DNA of 64,000 bases from Oceanibaculum indicum P24. Its GTDB lineage: Bacteria > Pseudomonadota > Alphaproteobacteria > Oceanibaculales > Oceanibaculaceae. The stretch is from the NCBI RefSeq assembly GCF_000299935.1, contig NZ_AMRL01000013.1:43758-107757 (forward strand), written 5' to 3'. The first letter of the stretch is position 1. Every line of letters starts with the position of its first letter. Positions 25,781 to 36,073 of this stretch are shown here, one piece after another. A program made the position numbers and the translations under genes. The notes beneath the pieces are model-generated. The model had not been told where the DNA came from and ran no database searches. It saw only the letters and a program-made list of their open reading frames with translations.

Positions 25781-27001
25781 ATGGATTATCAAAGTTTCTT
25801 TGCCGACCGCATCGCGCAGCTGAAGGCCGAGGGGCGCTATCGCGTCTTTGCCGATCTGGAGCGCCAGGCCGGCCGGTTCCCGGATGCGCGGCAGCATGTC
25901 GGCGGCGCGCAGCAGCGTCCGGTCACCATCTGGTGCTCCAACGACTATCTCGGCATGGGCCAGCATCCCGCCGTGCTGGCGGCGATGCAGGAGGCGATCC
26001 AGCGCACCGGCGCCGGCGCCGGCGGCACCCGCAACATCTCCGGCACCACTCATTATCATGTGCTTCTGGAGCGCGAACTGGTGGCGCTGCACGGCAAGGA
26101 AGCGGCCTTGCTGTTCACTTCCGGCTATGTCGCGAACGAGGCGGCGCTGTCCTGCCTCGCCTCGTCGCTGCCGAACTGCATCGTGTTTTCCGATGCGCTG
26201 AACCACGCCTCGATGATCCAGGGCATCCGCCATTCCGGGGCGGAGAAGAAGATATTCCGGCACAATGATATCGCCCATCTGGAACAGCTGCTGGCCGAGG
26301 CCGACCCCGCGCGGCCGAAGCTGGTCGCCTTCGAATCGGTCTATTCGATGGATGGCGACATCGCACCCATCGGCGATATCCTCGATCTGTGCGAGCGTTA
26401 TGGCGCGCTCAGCTATCTCGACGAGGTGCATGCCGTCGGCCTCTATGGCGTGGAAGGGGCGGGCGTCGCCCAGCGCGACGGCGTGATGCACCGGGTCGAT
26501 GTGGTGCAGGGGACAATGGGCAAGGCGTTCGGCCTGATGGGCGGCTACATTGCCGCCTCGGCCACGTTGGCGGATTTCATACGCTCCCATGCCTCCGGCT
26601 TCATCTTCACGACGTCGCTGCCGCCGGCGTTGACCGCCGGTGCGCTGGCCAGCGTGCGCATCCTGCGCAGTGATGAGGGCAGGGCACTCCGCGCCCGCCA
26701 TCAGGAACGGGCGGAACGGCTGCGTGCCCAACTGCGCGCCGCCCGGCTGCCGCTCATCGAGGCGCCCAGCCATATCGTGCCGGTGCTGGTGGGCGATGCC
26801 GCACGCTGCAAGCAGGCCAGCGACCTACTGCTGGAGCGCCATGCGATCTATGTGCAGCCGATCAACTACCCGACCGTGCCACGTGGCACCGAACGGCTGC
26901 GCCTGACGCCGACCCCGCTGCATGACGATGCGGCAATGGACCGGCTGGTTGCGGCGCTGACCGATATCTGGGGCGCGCTGGAGCTGAAGCAGGCGGCGTG
27001 A
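25781..27001 (+). CDS. hemA: 5-aminolevulinate synthase
   Basis: Condenses glycine with succinyl-CoA to make 5-aminolevulinate, the first haem precursor in alphaproteobacteria. The length is 406 aa. Seen: [65 protein letters not shown] and the PLP lysine Lys248 in [16 protein letters not shown], the canonical position. The frame is open to 25625, but ATG 25781 gives the normal N-terminus ([14 protein letters not shown]). No good Shine-Dalgarno precedes it. It begins 86 bp after the terminator, so it has its own promoter. Confidence 0.95.
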   Translation: MDYQSFFADRIAQLKAEGRYRVFADLERQAGRFPDARQHVGGAQQRPVTIWCSNDYLGMGQHPAVLAAMQEAIQRTGAGAGGTRNISGTTHYHVLLERELVALHGKEAALLFTSGYVANEAALSCLASSLPNCIVFSDALNHASMIQGIRHSGAEKKIFRHNDIAHLEQLLAEADPARPKLVAFESVYSMDGDIAPIGDILDLCERYGALSYLDEVHAVGLYGVEGAGVAQRDGVMHRVDVVQGTMGKAFGLMGGYIAASATLADFIRSHASGFIFTTSLPPALTAGALASVRILRSDEGRALRARHQERAERLRAQLRAARLPLIEAPSHIVPVLVGDAARCKQASDLLLERHAIYVQPINYPTVPRGTERLRLTPTPLHDDAAMDRLVAALTDIWGALELKQAA

Positions 27002-27119
27002 GACGGCCTGCCGCAAAATTGCCGCTTCCCTTTTTCTGCGAATCGTTCTTAATAGTGGACAAATCCGGTCCGGTATCCCATTTGGATAGTCGGACTTTCC
27101 GAAAGGTGCGCAACAGGAT

Positions 27120-27671
27120 ATGCCCATGTTCCGCGACAACTCGCTGATCCCGACCGAGGCGCTGCGCCTGGCCATGCTGGGTTTCCTGGCCGAGGGGCCG
27201 AAGCGCTATGCCGATCTGGCGGCGACTGTGCGGCGCTTCGCCAGCCGGATGGCCGGCCCGTCGCTCGACCTGCTGGCCCCGTCGCTGGAGTTGCTGCGCT
27301 TCGAGGGGCTGGTGGCCCCCATTGACGGCGAGAGCATGGAAGATAATCCGGTGCTGCGCCTGACGGATGCCGGCCGCGCAGCGCTTGATGGCCTGCTGAG
27401 CGCCAACATGAAGCCGCTCGTGAACGACCTGAACAAGCTGGTGGTGGCGCTGAAGCTGCGTTTCCTGCATCTGATGGCGCGGGAAGACCAGCTGGTCCAG
27501 CTTGAAATGCTGGAAGACCTCTACCGCAACGAACGCGCCCGGCTGGTCGATCTTAAGGCGAATGAGGAAGCGGCCATCATCGACGGGCTGCTGCCGGCCT
27601 GGCTGGACCAGGAGATCGCCCAGGCGGAGGCCCGTATCGCCTGGTGTCAGGAGATACAGGCCCGCCTCTGA
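27120..27671 (+). CDS. PadR-like winged-helix protein
   Basis: A 183-residue protein with an N-terminal winged helix: LIPTEALRLAMLGFLAEGPK, then a recognition-helix region (PSLDLLAPSLELLRFEGLVA) and a wing ending in LRLTDAGRAALDGLL. The C-terminal half is helical (about 110-183) and like the dimerising tail of PadR regulators. The usual PadR Tyr-rich core is weak, so the family call is tentative. AGGA suits the second ATG (27126) better than the first. A likely target is a neighbouring gene, but none is indicated. Confidence 0.6.
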   Translation: MPMFRDNSLIPTEALRLAMLGFLAEGPKRYADLAATVRRFASRMAGPSLDLLAPSLELLRFEGLVAPIDGESMEDNPVLRLTDAGRAALDGLLSANMKPLVNDLNKLVVALKLRFLHLMAREDQLVQLEMLEDLYRNERARLVDLKANEEAAIIDGLLPAWLDQEIAQAEARIAWCQEIQARL

Positions 27672-27680
27672 GCTACCGGG

Positions 27681-28769
27681 TCAGCTCTCCGCCAGACCCT
27701 TGATCGCCGCGCGCATGAACTGGCGCGAGCGCAGATAGACCAGTTCCTTCCAGTCATCCTCGTCCGGATAGAAGGCCTTGCGCATCTGGGCCTTCAGTTC
27801 CTTGCCCTGCGCCGAGTCGAGATCGCCGCGCGCATGCAGCCAGTTATCGGCGATGACGGCGCCGACCACATTCTTCAGCGGATAGGTGCCGTATTCCGCC
27901 GTGACGGACGTCACATCCGTCCCCTCCAGCATGTCCACCACCGCGTGCTTGATGACGCCATAGAGGGCGGGCGAGGTGGAGTTGCCGAGCGCCGGCGAGC
28001 TGACATTGTTCACGAACCAGTCGAAGCAGCGCTGCAACTCCGGCGTGCCCGGCTCGCCATCGGCGATCAGATCGACCGTGCCATAGGGGCCAAGGCCGGT
28101 GTGGTAGTCGATGAAGCAGGCATGTTTCGCGCCCTTCACATGGGCATCGACGATCTTGCGGAAGGTCAGGTTCGACCAGGTCGGCTTGTTGCCGCCATGG
28201 AAGATGCCGTCGGCATGGTTGTACTGGCCCTGGCTCAGCGCCTTCTGCCAGGCGAAGGCGCCATGCTGCTTCTTATAAGCATCGAACGCGGCCTCCATCG
28301 CGGCGAGGCTGTCCTGCCCCCACTGCTTCGGCACGATGACATCGTGCAGCGCGTCATAGTCCGGGTTTTCCGGATAGCCGCCATTGTGATCGATGAAATT
28401 GCGGTTCAGATCGACATTGTCCTCTGTCACGCGCCGGATCCAGGCGAAGCCATGCGGGTTGATGGCGTGGACAAGCACGACCTTTACATTCTTCGGCACG
28501 CTCCTGTAGGCGCCGCTGCGCAGCCAGCCGATCAGCGCGCCGGAGCCGCAGAAGCCCTCCGCGCCATGCGTCGCGGAATTGGCCAGCAGCACGCGGTCGG
28601 CCTTCGGATCGCCCCAGACCGCGACATCGGTATAGAGCGCACCGCCGTCCGGCCCCTTTGAATTAGGGTTCAGGTGATTTTCGATGACGAGGCCGGCATG
28701 GGTAGCGGCTTCCAGAAACTTGGCGCGGGCAGCCTGGTAGTCGGGGGAAAAGTAGTTGATGACGTCCAT
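27681..28769 (-). CDS. M14-like zinc carboxypeptidase (DUF2817)
   Basis: A 362-residue cytosolic metallopeptidase-like protein. Zinc ligands can be seen as H and E in SATHGAEGFCG and H in FIDYHTGLGPYG. Substrate-binding Arg/Asn residues lie in WIRRVTEDNVDLNRNFIDHN, and the general-base Glu is probably in VTAEYGTYPL. DUF2817 proteins are related to M14 carboxypeptidases and succinylglutamate desuccinylases. Start 28769 follows AAGAGAA. It diverges from the peptide ABC transporter operon, so it probably trims imported peptides. Confidence 0.85.
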   Translation of the reverse strand: MDVINYFSPDYQAARAKFLEAATHAGLVIENHLNPNSKGPDGGALYTDVAVWGDPKADRVLLANSATHGAEGFCGSGALIGWLRSGAYRSVPKNVKVVLVHAINPHGFAWIRRVTEDNVDLNRNFIDHNGGYPENPDYDALHDVIVPKQWGQDSLAAMEAAFDAYKKQHGAFAWQKALSQGQYNHADGIFHGGNKPTWSNLTFRKIVDAHVKGAKHACFIDYHTGLGPYGTVDLIADGEPGTPELQRCFDWFVNNVSSPALGNSTSPALYGVIKHAVVDMLEGTDVTSVTAEYGTYPLKNVVGAVIADNWLHARGDLDSAQGKELKAQMRKAFYPDEDDWKELVYLRSRQFMRAAIKGLAES

Positions 28770-29017
28770 CGGGGATTCTCTTACTGCGGGAAGAGGATAG
28801 GCGGCGATGCTGCGCGTATTGCCTGGCGATGGCAAGGGGGCAAAGCCGCTGAAGCCGTGCTATCGGGCATCCGATTCGCGTTGACGCGCGGCTGCAAAGA
28901 AAGCTACATCCGAAATAGGCAAGGTCCGGTAGAAGACCCGGCCTGATGGTTTGGTTACAGGCGCTCCGCCAGCCGCGAAAGCGGTGGCGCGGCGCGAGAA
29001 AAGAAGGAAGTTCAGGG

Positions 29018-30601
29018 ATGCGCAAGCTATTTGGAGCGGCCGTGGTCGCGGGCGCTGTCGCGCTCAGCCTCGGCGGTGCCGCAGACGCCAAGACGTTCCG
29101 TTATGCGACGACGGGCGACATTCTGGGTCTGGACCCCCACATCAACAATGAGGGGCCGACCAACACGATGAAGAACAATGTGTACGAGGGTCTGATCCAT
29201 CGTGCATGGGACCTCTCGCTGCATCCGGCGCTGGCGACCGAGTGGGAGCAGGTCAACCCGACCACCTGGCGCTTCAAGCTGCGCCAGGGCGTGAAGTTCC
29301 ACAATGGCAGCGACTTCACCGCCGATGACGTGCTGTTCAGCTTCGACCGTATCCGCCAGCCCCAGTCGGAGATGAGCTTCGCGGTCAACACGATCCAGGA
29401 AATCAAGAAGATCAGCGATTACGAGATCGAGATCATCACCGGTGGTCCGGATCCGATCCTGATGCTGAACCTGCCGAATTTCCACATCATGGACAAGGAA
29501 TGGTCGGAGCAGAACAACACGACCAATGTGGAGCGCGGCAGCTCGGCCAAGACCTACGCCAACCTCAACATGAACGGCACCGGCCCGTTCAAGCTGATGG
29601 AGTGGGTGCCCGATACCCGCGTCGTGCTGGAGCCGAACAAGGGTTGGTGGGGCAAGCCAACCCACAATCTGACCAAGGCCATCTTCACCCCGATCGGCAA
29701 CGACGCGACCCGCGTGGCCGCGCTGCTGTCGGGCGAGATCGACCTGATGTACCCGGTGCCGCTGCAGGACGTGAAGCGCATCGACAGCTCCAGCTCTGCC
29801 AAGGTCCTGCAGGGGCCGGAACTGCGCACCATATTCCTGGGCTTCGACCAGCATCGTGACGAGCTGCTCGACATGCCGGGCACCGGCAAGAACCCGTTCA
29901 AGGACAAGAAGGTCCGTCAGGCCTTCTACCAGGCCGTGGACATGGAAGCGATCAAGCGCGTCGTGATGCGCGGCGCCTCGGCCAATACGGCGCTGATGAT
30001 TGCCCCGGGCATCAACGGCTTCGACAAGGCGCTGAACGACCGCTACCCGTACGATCCGGAAGCGGCCAAGAAGCTGCTGGCGGAAGCCGGCTATCCGAAC
30101 GGCTTCCCGGTCACGCTGGACTGCCCGAACGACCGTTATGTGAACGACGAGGCGATCTGCCTGGCCGTCGTGCCGATGCTGAAGCGCATCGGGATCGACA
30201 TCAAGCTGAACGCCCAGACCAAGTCGCTGCATTTCGACAAGATCGGCGCCAAGCAGAACTGGAACACCAGCTTCTACATGCTGGGCTGGACGCCGGGCAG
30301 CTACGACGCGCTGAACCTGCTTGAGAACATCATCACGCTGGACGGCAAGGGCCAGGGCACCTGGAACTCGGGCCGCTATACCAACCCGCGTGTTGAGGAG
30401 CTGACCGACCTGATCCGGGTCGAGACCAACCAGGAAAAGCGCAACGCGATGATCAGCGAGGCCATGAAGATCCATAAGGAAGACTTCGGCCACCTGCCGC
30501 TGCATCAGCAGGCGCTTGCCTGGGGCGTCGCCAACACCGTCGCCGAGGTGAAGCAGCGTCCGCAGAACGATGTGGACATCCGCTACGTCACCATGAAGTA
30601 A
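29018..30601 (+). CDS. peptide ABC transporter substrate-binding protein
   Basis: Periplasmic receptor of 527 aa, family 5 (DppA/OppA). The signal peptide ends near residue 23 (GGAADA, then KTFRYATTGDI). Family signs: DPHINNEGPTNTMKNNVYEG, WEQVNPTTWRFKLRQGVKFH, ADDVLFSFDRI and VRQAFYQAVD. GAAGGAAG precedes ATG 29018; upstream extension is not a signal sequence. First gene of a complete importer: receptor, two permeases, two ATPases. A hairpin separates it from the permeases. Confidence 0.93.
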   Translation: MRKLFGAAVVAGAVALSLGGAADAKTFRYATTGDILGLDPHINNEGPTNTMKNNVYEGLIHRAWDLSLHPALATEWEQVNPTTWRFKLRQGVKFHNGSDFTADDVLFSFDRIRQPQSEMSFAVNTIQEIKKISDYEIEIITGGPDPILMLNLPNFHIMDKEWSEQNNTTNVERGSSAKTYANLNMNGTGPFKLMEWVPDTRVVLEPNKGWWGKPTHNLTKAIFTPIGNDATRVAALLSGEIDLMYPVPLQDVKRIDSSSSAKVLQGPELRTIFLGFDQHRDELLDMPGTGKNPFKDKKVRQAFYQAVDMEAIKRVVMRGASANTALMIAPGINGFDKALNDRYPYDPEAAKKLLAEAGYPNGFPVTLDCPNDRYVNDEAICLAVVPMLKRIGIDIKLNAQTKSLHFDKIGAKQNWNTSFYMLGWTPGSYDALNLLENIITLDGKGQGTWNSGRYTNPRVEELTDLIRVETNQEKRNAMISEAMKIHKEDFGHLPLHQQALAWGVANTVAEVKQRPQNDVDIRYVTMK

Positions 30602-30620
30602 GGCGCCAGCCGGGAGTAGT

Positions 30621-30650
30621 ACGGCCCGGACCTCCCACGGTCCGGGCCGT
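30621..30650 (+). promoter_or_regulatory. hairpin between receptor and permease genes
   Basis: ACGGCCCGGACC (30621-30632) and GGTCCGGGCCGT (30639-30650) form a perfect 12-pair stem with loop TCCCAC, followed by CGCTCTTTCGG. Only a short T-run follows, so some transcription likely continues into the permease genes; this would favour high receptor levels. Confidence 0.7.
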
Positions 30651-30696
30651 CGCTCTTTCGGCGGCCGACCCAGCTCCGTTTTTCAGGCACGGCGAA

Positions 30697-31674
30697 ATGT
30701 TCGCTTTCATCATCCGACGTCTGCTCCAGTCACTTTTCGTGATGCTGGCGGTGGCGTTTATCTCCTTCTCGCTGTTCAATTTCGTCGGCGACCCGGTCAA
30801 CAACATGATGGGTCAGGAGGCGACCGCCGAGCAGCGCGAGGAATTGCGCAGGGAACTCGGGCTCGACCAGCCATTCCCGATCCAGTTCGCCCGTTTCGTC
30901 GGCAATGCCGTGCAGGGCGATTTCGGCGTCTCCTACCGGCTGAGCCGCCCGGTCTCCGATGTGATCGCGACGCGCCTGCCGGCGACGCTGGAGCTGGTGT
31001 TCGTCGCCGCCGTGCTGGCCCTGGCCATCGGCGTGCCGCTGGGCGTCTATACCGGCCTGCACCGCCACGGAACGATCAGCAAGATATTGCTGACAGCTTC
31101 GCTCATAGGCATTTCCCTGCCGACCTTCCTGATCGGCATCATCCTCATCCTGATCTTCGCGGTCTGGCTTGGCTGGCTGCCCTCCTTCGGGCGCGGGCCG
31201 ACGGTCGATCTGGGCTGGTGGACGACCAATTTCCTCACCGTTGGCGGCTGGCAGGCGCTGATCATGCCGTCGATCACGCTGTGCCTGTTCCAGTTGACCC
31301 TGATCATGCGCCTGGTGCGCGCCGAGATGATGGAGGTGCTGCGCACCGACTACATCAAGTTCGCGCGCGCCCGCGGCCTTTCCAACCGGGCGGTGAATTT
31401 CGGCCATGCGCTGAAGAACACGATGGTGCCGGTCATCACCATCACCGGCCTGCAGATCGGCTCGCTGATCGCCTTCGCCATCATCACCGAGACGGTGTTC
31501 CAGTGGCCGGGCATGGGCCTGCTGTTCCTGCAGGCGATCCAGTTCGTCGATATTCCCGTCATGGCGGCCTATCTCTGCCTGGTCGCCTTCATCTTCGTGG
31601 TCATCAACCTGATGGTCGATATGCTCTATTACGTCGTCGATCCGCGCCTGCGCGTCGAGCGCGGCGGGCATTGA
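30697..31674 (+). CDS. peptide ABC transporter permease, DppB type
   Basis: A 325-residue inner-membrane permease with six hydrophobic segments. The N-terminal MFAFIIRRLLQSLFVMLAVA, the PGDP-like FVGDPVNNMMG, GVPLGVYTGL and the EAA loop (DYIKFARARGLSNRAVNFGH) mark the DppB/OppB family. It ends in a cytoplasmic DPRLRVERGGH. Followed after 13 bp by the second permease. Confidence 0.93.
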   Translation: MFAFIIRRLLQSLFVMLAVAFISFSLFNFVGDPVNNMMGQEATAEQREELRRELGLDQPFPIQFARFVGNAVQGDFGVSYRLSRPVSDVIATRLPATLELVFVAAVLALAIGVPLGVYTGLHRHGTISKILLTASLIGISLPTFLIGIILILIFAVWLGWLPSFGRGPTVDLGWWTTNFLTVGGWQALIMPSITLCLFQLTLIMRLVRAEMMEVLRTDYIKFARARGLSNRAVNFGHALKNTMVPVITITGLQIGSLIAFAIITETVFQWPGMGLLFLQAIQFVDIPVMAAYLCLVAFIFVVINLMVDMLYYVVDPRLRVERGGH

Positions 31675-31687
31675 GGGAGGGCAAACC

Positions 31688-32659
31688 ATGGCCGATACCA
31701 ACATGACCGACGATCTCGGCGCCGCCCGCAGCCTGTGGTTCCGCATCAGCGACGGTGCGCGCCGTTTCTTCGATGGCGACGTGTTCTACAGCTTCAAGCG
31801 CTCACCCGTCGTGATCGTCGCCTTCGTGGTGACGATGCTGTTCTTCCTGCTGGCCTTCCTGGCCCCCTGGATTGCGCCGCACAACACCTATGACGTGGTC
31901 ACGCTGAACCTGATGGATGCCTTCCGGCCGCCAGTGTGGGAGGCGGGGGGCGATCCCAGCTACCTGCTGGGCACCGACGATCAGGGTCGCGATGTGTTCT
32001 CCACCATCATGTTCGGCGCGCGTGTGTCGCTGACGGTGGGCTTCCTGTCGGTCATCCTGGCGATGGTGATGGGCATCGTGCTGGGGCTCGTGGCCGGTTA
32101 TTTCGGCGGCGTCACCGATGCCGTCATCATGCGCATCGCCGATGTGCAGCTCAGCTTCCCGGCCATCCTGATCGTGCTGCTGATCGACGGCTTCACCCGC
32201 TCGCTGCTGCCGCGCGGCATGCATGAGGAGATCGCCCTCGTCATCCTCGTGCTGGCCATTGCCTTTGCCAACTGGGTGCAGTTCGCGCGTACCGTGCGCG
32301 GATCGTGCCTGGTCGAGAAGAACAAGGAATATGTGCAGGCGGCCCGTGTGATCGGTTTGCATCCGGCCCTTATCCTGATCCGGCATGTGCTGCCGAACGT
32401 GATGAGCCCTGTGCTGGTCATCGCCACCATCAGCCTGGCCATCGCCATCCTGACCGAGGCGACGCTGTCCTTCCTGGGCGTCGGCGTGCCGCCGACCCAG
32501 CCCTCGCTGGGCACGCTGATCCGCATCGGCAACGACTTCCTGTTCTCCGGCGAATGGTGGATGACCATCTTCCCCGGCGCGGCACTGGTGATCCTGGTGC
32601 TGGCCGTGAACCTGCTGGGCGACTGGCTGCGCGACGCCCTTAACCCGAAGCTGCGATAG
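31688..32659 (+). CDS. peptide ABC transporter permease, DppC type
   Basis: A 323-residue permease of the DppC/OppC family. Seen: the cytoplasmic N-terminus and first helix (SPVVIVAFVVTMLFFLLAFL), the hallmark YLLGTDDQGRDVFSTIMFGA, the EAA loop (EYVQAARVIGLHPALILIRH) and the end NLLGDWLRDALNPKLR. It forms the translocation pore with the preceding protein. Confidence 0.93.
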   Translation: MADTNMTDDLGAARSLWFRISDGARRFFDGDVFYSFKRSPVVIVAFVVTMLFFLLAFLAPWIAPHNTYDVVTLNLMDAFRPPVWEAGGDPSYLLGTDDQGRDVFSTIMFGARVSLTVGFLSVILAMVMGIVLGLVAGYFGGVTDAVIMRIADVQLSFPAILIVLLIDGFTRSLLPRGMHEEIALVILVLAIAFANWVQFARTVRGSCLVEKNKEYVQAARVIGLHPALILIRHVLPNVMSPVLVIATISLAIAILTEATLSFLGVGVPPTQPSLGTLIRIGNDFLFSGEWWMTIFPGAALVILVLAVNLLGDWLRDALNPKLR

Positions 32660-32662
32660 GAC

Positions 32663-33664
32663 ATGCCGGAAATGCCCCAGAGCACCGACAAGCCGCTGCT
32701 CCAGGTCCGCGATCTGAAAATCGAGTTCCCGACCCGGCGCGGCATCCTCACCGCCGTCGATGGCATCAGCTTCGACATCATGCCCGGCGAGGTGCTGGGC
32801 GTGGTCGGCGAATCCGGTGCCGGCAAGTCACTGACCGGCGCCGCCGTCATCGGCCTGCTGGAGCCGCCGGGCCGCATCGCGGCCGGCAGCATCACGCTGG
32901 ACGGAAGGCGTATCGACAATCTGCCCTATGAGGAGATGCGCAAGATCCGCGGCCGCAAGATCGGCGCCATCTTCCAGGACCCGCTGACCAGCCTGAACCC
33001 GCTCTATTCCGTGGGGCGGCAGCTGACCGAGACGATCCAGACCCATACCGACATGACGGACAAGCAGGCGCGCGACCGTGCCATCGAGCTGCTGTCCGAT
33101 GTCGGCATCCCGGCGCCGGAACGCCGCATCGACCATTACCCGCACCAGTTCTCTGGCGGCATGCGGCAGCGTGTGGTGATTGCGCTGGCGCTGGCGGTGA
33201 ACCCGACGCTGGTGATCGCCGACGAGCCGACCACGGCGCTGGACGTGTCGATCCAGGCGCAGATCATCGCGCTGCTGAAGCGGCTGTGCCGGGAGCATGG
33301 CACGGCGGTCATGCTGGTCACCCACGATATGGGCGTGATCGCGGAGACGGCGGACCGGGTGGCGGTCATGTATGCCGGCCGCATTGCCGAGATCGGCCCG
33401 GTGAAGGACGTCATCAAGCGCGCCAAGCACCCCTATACGCATGGGTTGATGGGCTCGATCCCGATGATCGGCCACGATATCGAGCAGCTAACCCAGATCG
33501 ATGGCGCCATGCCGCGCCTGACCGACATCCCGCAGGGCTGCGCCTTCAACCCGCGCTGCCCCAAGGTGTTCGACAAATGCCGCGTCGAGCGGCCGGAGCT
33601 GATTGCCGTGGAGAAGACGGACGTGGCCTGCTGGCTGTACGAGAAGGAGGCGGTCCATGGCTGA
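32663..33664 (+). CDS. peptide ABC transporter ATP-binding protein, DppD type
   Basis: A 333-residue ATPase. Walker [13 protein letters not shown]-loop [10 protein letters not shown], signature FSGGMRQR, Walker [14 protein letters not shown] and H-loop LVTHDMG are all intact. The C-terminal oligopeptide-transporter extension has CAFNPRCP with two of the Fe-S-type cysteines plus later Cys residues. Three bases separate it from the permease. It overlaps the next ATPase by eight bases. Confidence 0.94.
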   Translation: MPEMPQSTDKPLLQVRDLKIEFPTRRGILTAVDGISFDIMPGEVLGVVGESGAGKSLTGAAVIGLLEPPGRIAAGSITLDGRRIDNLPYEEMRKIRGRKIGAIFQDPLTSLNPLYSVGRQLTETIQTHTDMTDKQARDRAIELLSDVGIPAPERRIDHYPHQFSGGMRQRVVIALALAVNPTLVIADEPTTALDVSIQAQIIALLKRLCREHGTAVMLVTHDMGVIAETADRVAVMYAGRIAEIGPVKDVIKRAKHPYTHGLMGSIPMIGHDIEQLTQIDGAMPRLTDIPQGCAFNPRCPKVFDKCRVERPELIAVEKTDVACWLYEKEAVHG

Positions 33665-34700
33665 GAACGCCGCCCTGAAAACCCAGGCTGCCGATGCCGG
33701 CCCGGTGCTGGCTGCCCGTGACCTGGCGCGCTATTTCGACGTGTCGCCGCCGCTGCTGAACCGCGTCATCGAGGGCGTGCCGCGCCAGACGCTGAAGGCG
33801 GTGGACGGGGTGAATTTCGAGATCGCGCGCGGTGAGACCTTCTCGCTGGTCGGCGAATCGGGGTGCGGCAAATCCACCGTGGCGCGCCTCGTGGTCGGCC
33901 TCTATACCCCGACACGTGGCGACCTGATCTTCGAGGGGCAGAACATCGCCGGCCTGACGCGCAAGCAGATGGCCCCGATGCGCCGCAAGATGCAGATGAT
34001 CTTCCAGGACCCCTATGCCTCGCTCAATCCGCGCTGGCGGGTGGTGGACATCATCGCCGAGCCGCTGCGTTTCTTCGGGCTGACCTCCGGCGAGGCGGAA
34101 ACCCAGAAGCGGGTGGGGGAGCTGCTGAATTTCGTTGGCCTGTCGGCCAAGGACGGCGTGAAGTACCCGCACGAATTCTCCGGCGGCCAGCGCCAGCGCA
34201 TCTCGATTGCCCGCGCGCTCGCCAGCAATCCGGAATTCCTGGTGTGTGACGAGCCGACTTCGGCGCTGGACGTCTCGGTGCAGGCGCAGATCCTGAACCT
34301 GATGAAGGAGTTGCAGCGCGAGCTGAACCTCACCTACCTGTTCATCAGCCACAACCTTGCCGTCGTCTATCACATGTCGAACCATGTCGGCGTGATGTAT
34401 CTGGGCAAGCTGGTGGAGGTGGCGCCGGCGCGCGTGCTGTTCGCCAAGCCGCGCCATCCCTATACCAAGCTGCTGCTGGACACGATCCCCGACCTCGACA
34501 TGAAGGGGGCGGAGCGTGCGCCGGTTGCGGGCGAGGTGCCGAACCCGATCAACCCGCCCAGCGGCTGCGCCTTCCATCCACGCTGCCCCTTCGCCAATGA
34601 CCGCTGCAAGCGCGAGGCGCCGCAGGCCATCGCCCTGCCGGACGGCGCAAAGATCGCCTGCCACGGCGTCGAGGAAGGCCGTATCCCAGCGGCTGCCTGA
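33657..34700 (+). CDS. peptide ABC transporter ATP-binding protein, DppF type
   Basis: A 347-residue second ATPase. Walker [12 protein letters not shown]-loop [10 protein letters not shown], signature FSGGQRQR, Walker [13 protein letters not shown] and H-loop FISHNLA are present, and the C-terminal [14 protein letters not shown] segment marks DppF/OppF. AAGGAGG at seven bases fixes ATG 33657. The region after the gene (34701-34818) carries no gene. Confidence 0.94.
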   Translation: MAENAALKTQAADAGPVLAARDLARYFDVSPPLLNRVIEGVPRQTLKAVDGVNFEIARGETFSLVGESGCGKSTVARLVVGLYTPTRGDLIFEGQNIAGLTRKQMAPMRRKMQMIFQDPYASLNPRWRVVDIIAEPLRFFGLTSGEAETQKRVGELLNFVGLSAKDGVKYPHEFSGGQRQRISIARALASNPEFLVCDEPTSALDVSVQAQILNLMKELQRELNLTYLFISHNLAVVYHMSNHVGVMYLGKLVEVAPARVLFAKPRHPYTKLLLDTIPDLDMKGAERAPVAGEVPNPINPPSGCAFHPRCPFANDRCKREAPQAIALPDGAKIACHGVEEGRIPAAA

Positions 34701-34818
34701 ACAAGGCCGCCGGGGATATGAACATGCCGCAGCCCAGCCTTGCGGCTGTTGGGGCGGCATTGCCGGACGCTATGGCCTAGTCTGGAATGGCCGATTTAAG
34801 AGAAGAAGGAACAGGGAC

Positions 34819-36045
34819 ATGAGCATGCTTTTCCTGGGCGCGCAGATCATCGACGGCGCCGGCAAGGCGCTGAAGGATCACGGGTTGCTGGTCGAGGGCG
34901 GCAAGATCGCCCGGATCGCCCCGGCGGGTGAATTCGCCGGCTATGCCGGCCAGACCGTGGACGCCAAGGGCATGACCCTTCTGCCTGGCCTGATCGACTG
35001 CCATGTCCATCTCTGCATGGGGGCGGAGGGCAATCCCAGCATCTTCGTGCAGACCGCGCGGCCCGACCAGATTGCCATCCGCGCGCTGGAACATGCGCAG
35101 ATCACGCTGCGTGGCGGCGTGACCGCCGTGCGCGACTGCGGCGGCAAGGATTATCTGGAATTCGGCGTGCGCGACGCCTGCAATGCCGGCAAGCAGCTGG
35201 GCCCGACCATCCGTGCCGCCGGCCGCATGATCTGCATGACCGGCGGTCACGGCAACCGCTATGGCCGCATCGCCGACGGCGTTGACGATGTGGTGAAGGC
35301 GGTGCGCGAGCAGGTGCATGCCGGCTCCGACCTCATCAAGATCATGGCCACCGGCGGCGTGATGACTCCGGGCGTGAACCCGGAGGACGCGCATTACTCG
35401 CCGGAGGAGCTGGCCGCCGGCATCGCCGAGGGGCACCGCTTCCACAAAACCTGCGCCAGCCACGCCCAGGGCGAGGAGGGCATCCTGAACGCGGTGCGCG
35501 GCGGGATCGATTCCATCGAGCACGGTATCTTCCTGACGCAGCAATGCATCGACGAGATGCTGCCGCGCGGCACCTACATTGTGCCCACCCTGGCAGCGGT
35601 GAACAATATCGTCGCCAACAAGGATAATGGCGTGCCGCCCTATGCCTATGAGAAGGCGGCGCGCGTGGCGGAGCGGCACAAGCAGTCGATCCTGATGTTC
35701 TACAAGGCGGGTGGCAACCTCGCCATGGGTACCGATGCCGGCACGCCCTACAACAAGCATGGCGAGAACGCGAAGGAGCTGGAATACATGACGGAGATCG
35801 GCATCTCCGCGATGGATTCCATCACCATCTCCACGAAGAACGCCGCCGACCTGATGCGGCTGTCCGATCGGGGCACCCTCGCCGAGGGGCTGGCCGCCGA
35901 CCTGCTGCTGGTGAAGGGCGATCCGCTCAGTGATATCAAGGCCGCTTCGCGCGCCGAGAATCATGTCATGGTGCTGAAGAACGGTATCGCCGCGCTCGAC
36001 CGCCGGCCGGGTGGCGTCTCCGCCTTCCCGATGGCGGCAGAGTAA
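34819..36045 (+). CDS. amidohydrolase family protein
   Basis: A 408-residue metal-dependent amidohydrolase (imidazolonepropionase/prolidase-like). The metal site residues are seen as HxH in DCHVHLCMG, the bridging Lys in DLIKIMATGG, His in CASHAQG, His in SIEHGIFL and Asp in MGTDAGTPYNKHGENAKEL. Related enzymes of this type split Xaa-Pro or other dipeptides, which would fit the upstream peptide importer. ATG 34819 follows GAAGGA and is preferred over the long 5' extension. Confidence 0.88.
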   Translation: MSMLFLGAQIIDGAGKALKDHGLLVEGGKIARIAPAGEFAGYAGQTVDAKGMTLLPGLIDCHVHLCMGAEGNPSIFVQTARPDQIAIRALEHAQITLRGGVTAVRDCGGKDYLEFGVRDACNAGKQLGPTIRAAGRMICMTGGHGNRYGRIADGVDDVVKAVREQVHAGSDLIKIMATGGVMTPGVNPEDAHYSPEELAAGIAEGHRFHKTCASHAQGEEGILNAVRGGIDSIEHGIFLTQQCIDEMLPRGTYIVPTLAAVNNIVANKDNGVPPYAYEKAARVAERHKQSILMFYKAGGNLAMGTDAGTPYNKHGENAKELEYMTEIGISAMDSITISTKNAADLMRLSDRGTLAEGLAADLLLVKGDPLSDIKAASRAENHVMVLKNGIAALDRRPGGVSAFPMAAE

Positions 36046-36073
36046 TCTGAGAGAGACAGGGGAGGGCCAGATC

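Noticed and set aside
29027..30505. 492-codon frame antisense to the peptide receptor gene
   Set aside because: Overlaps a complete receptor with signal peptide and family motifs; its own product is compositionally random.
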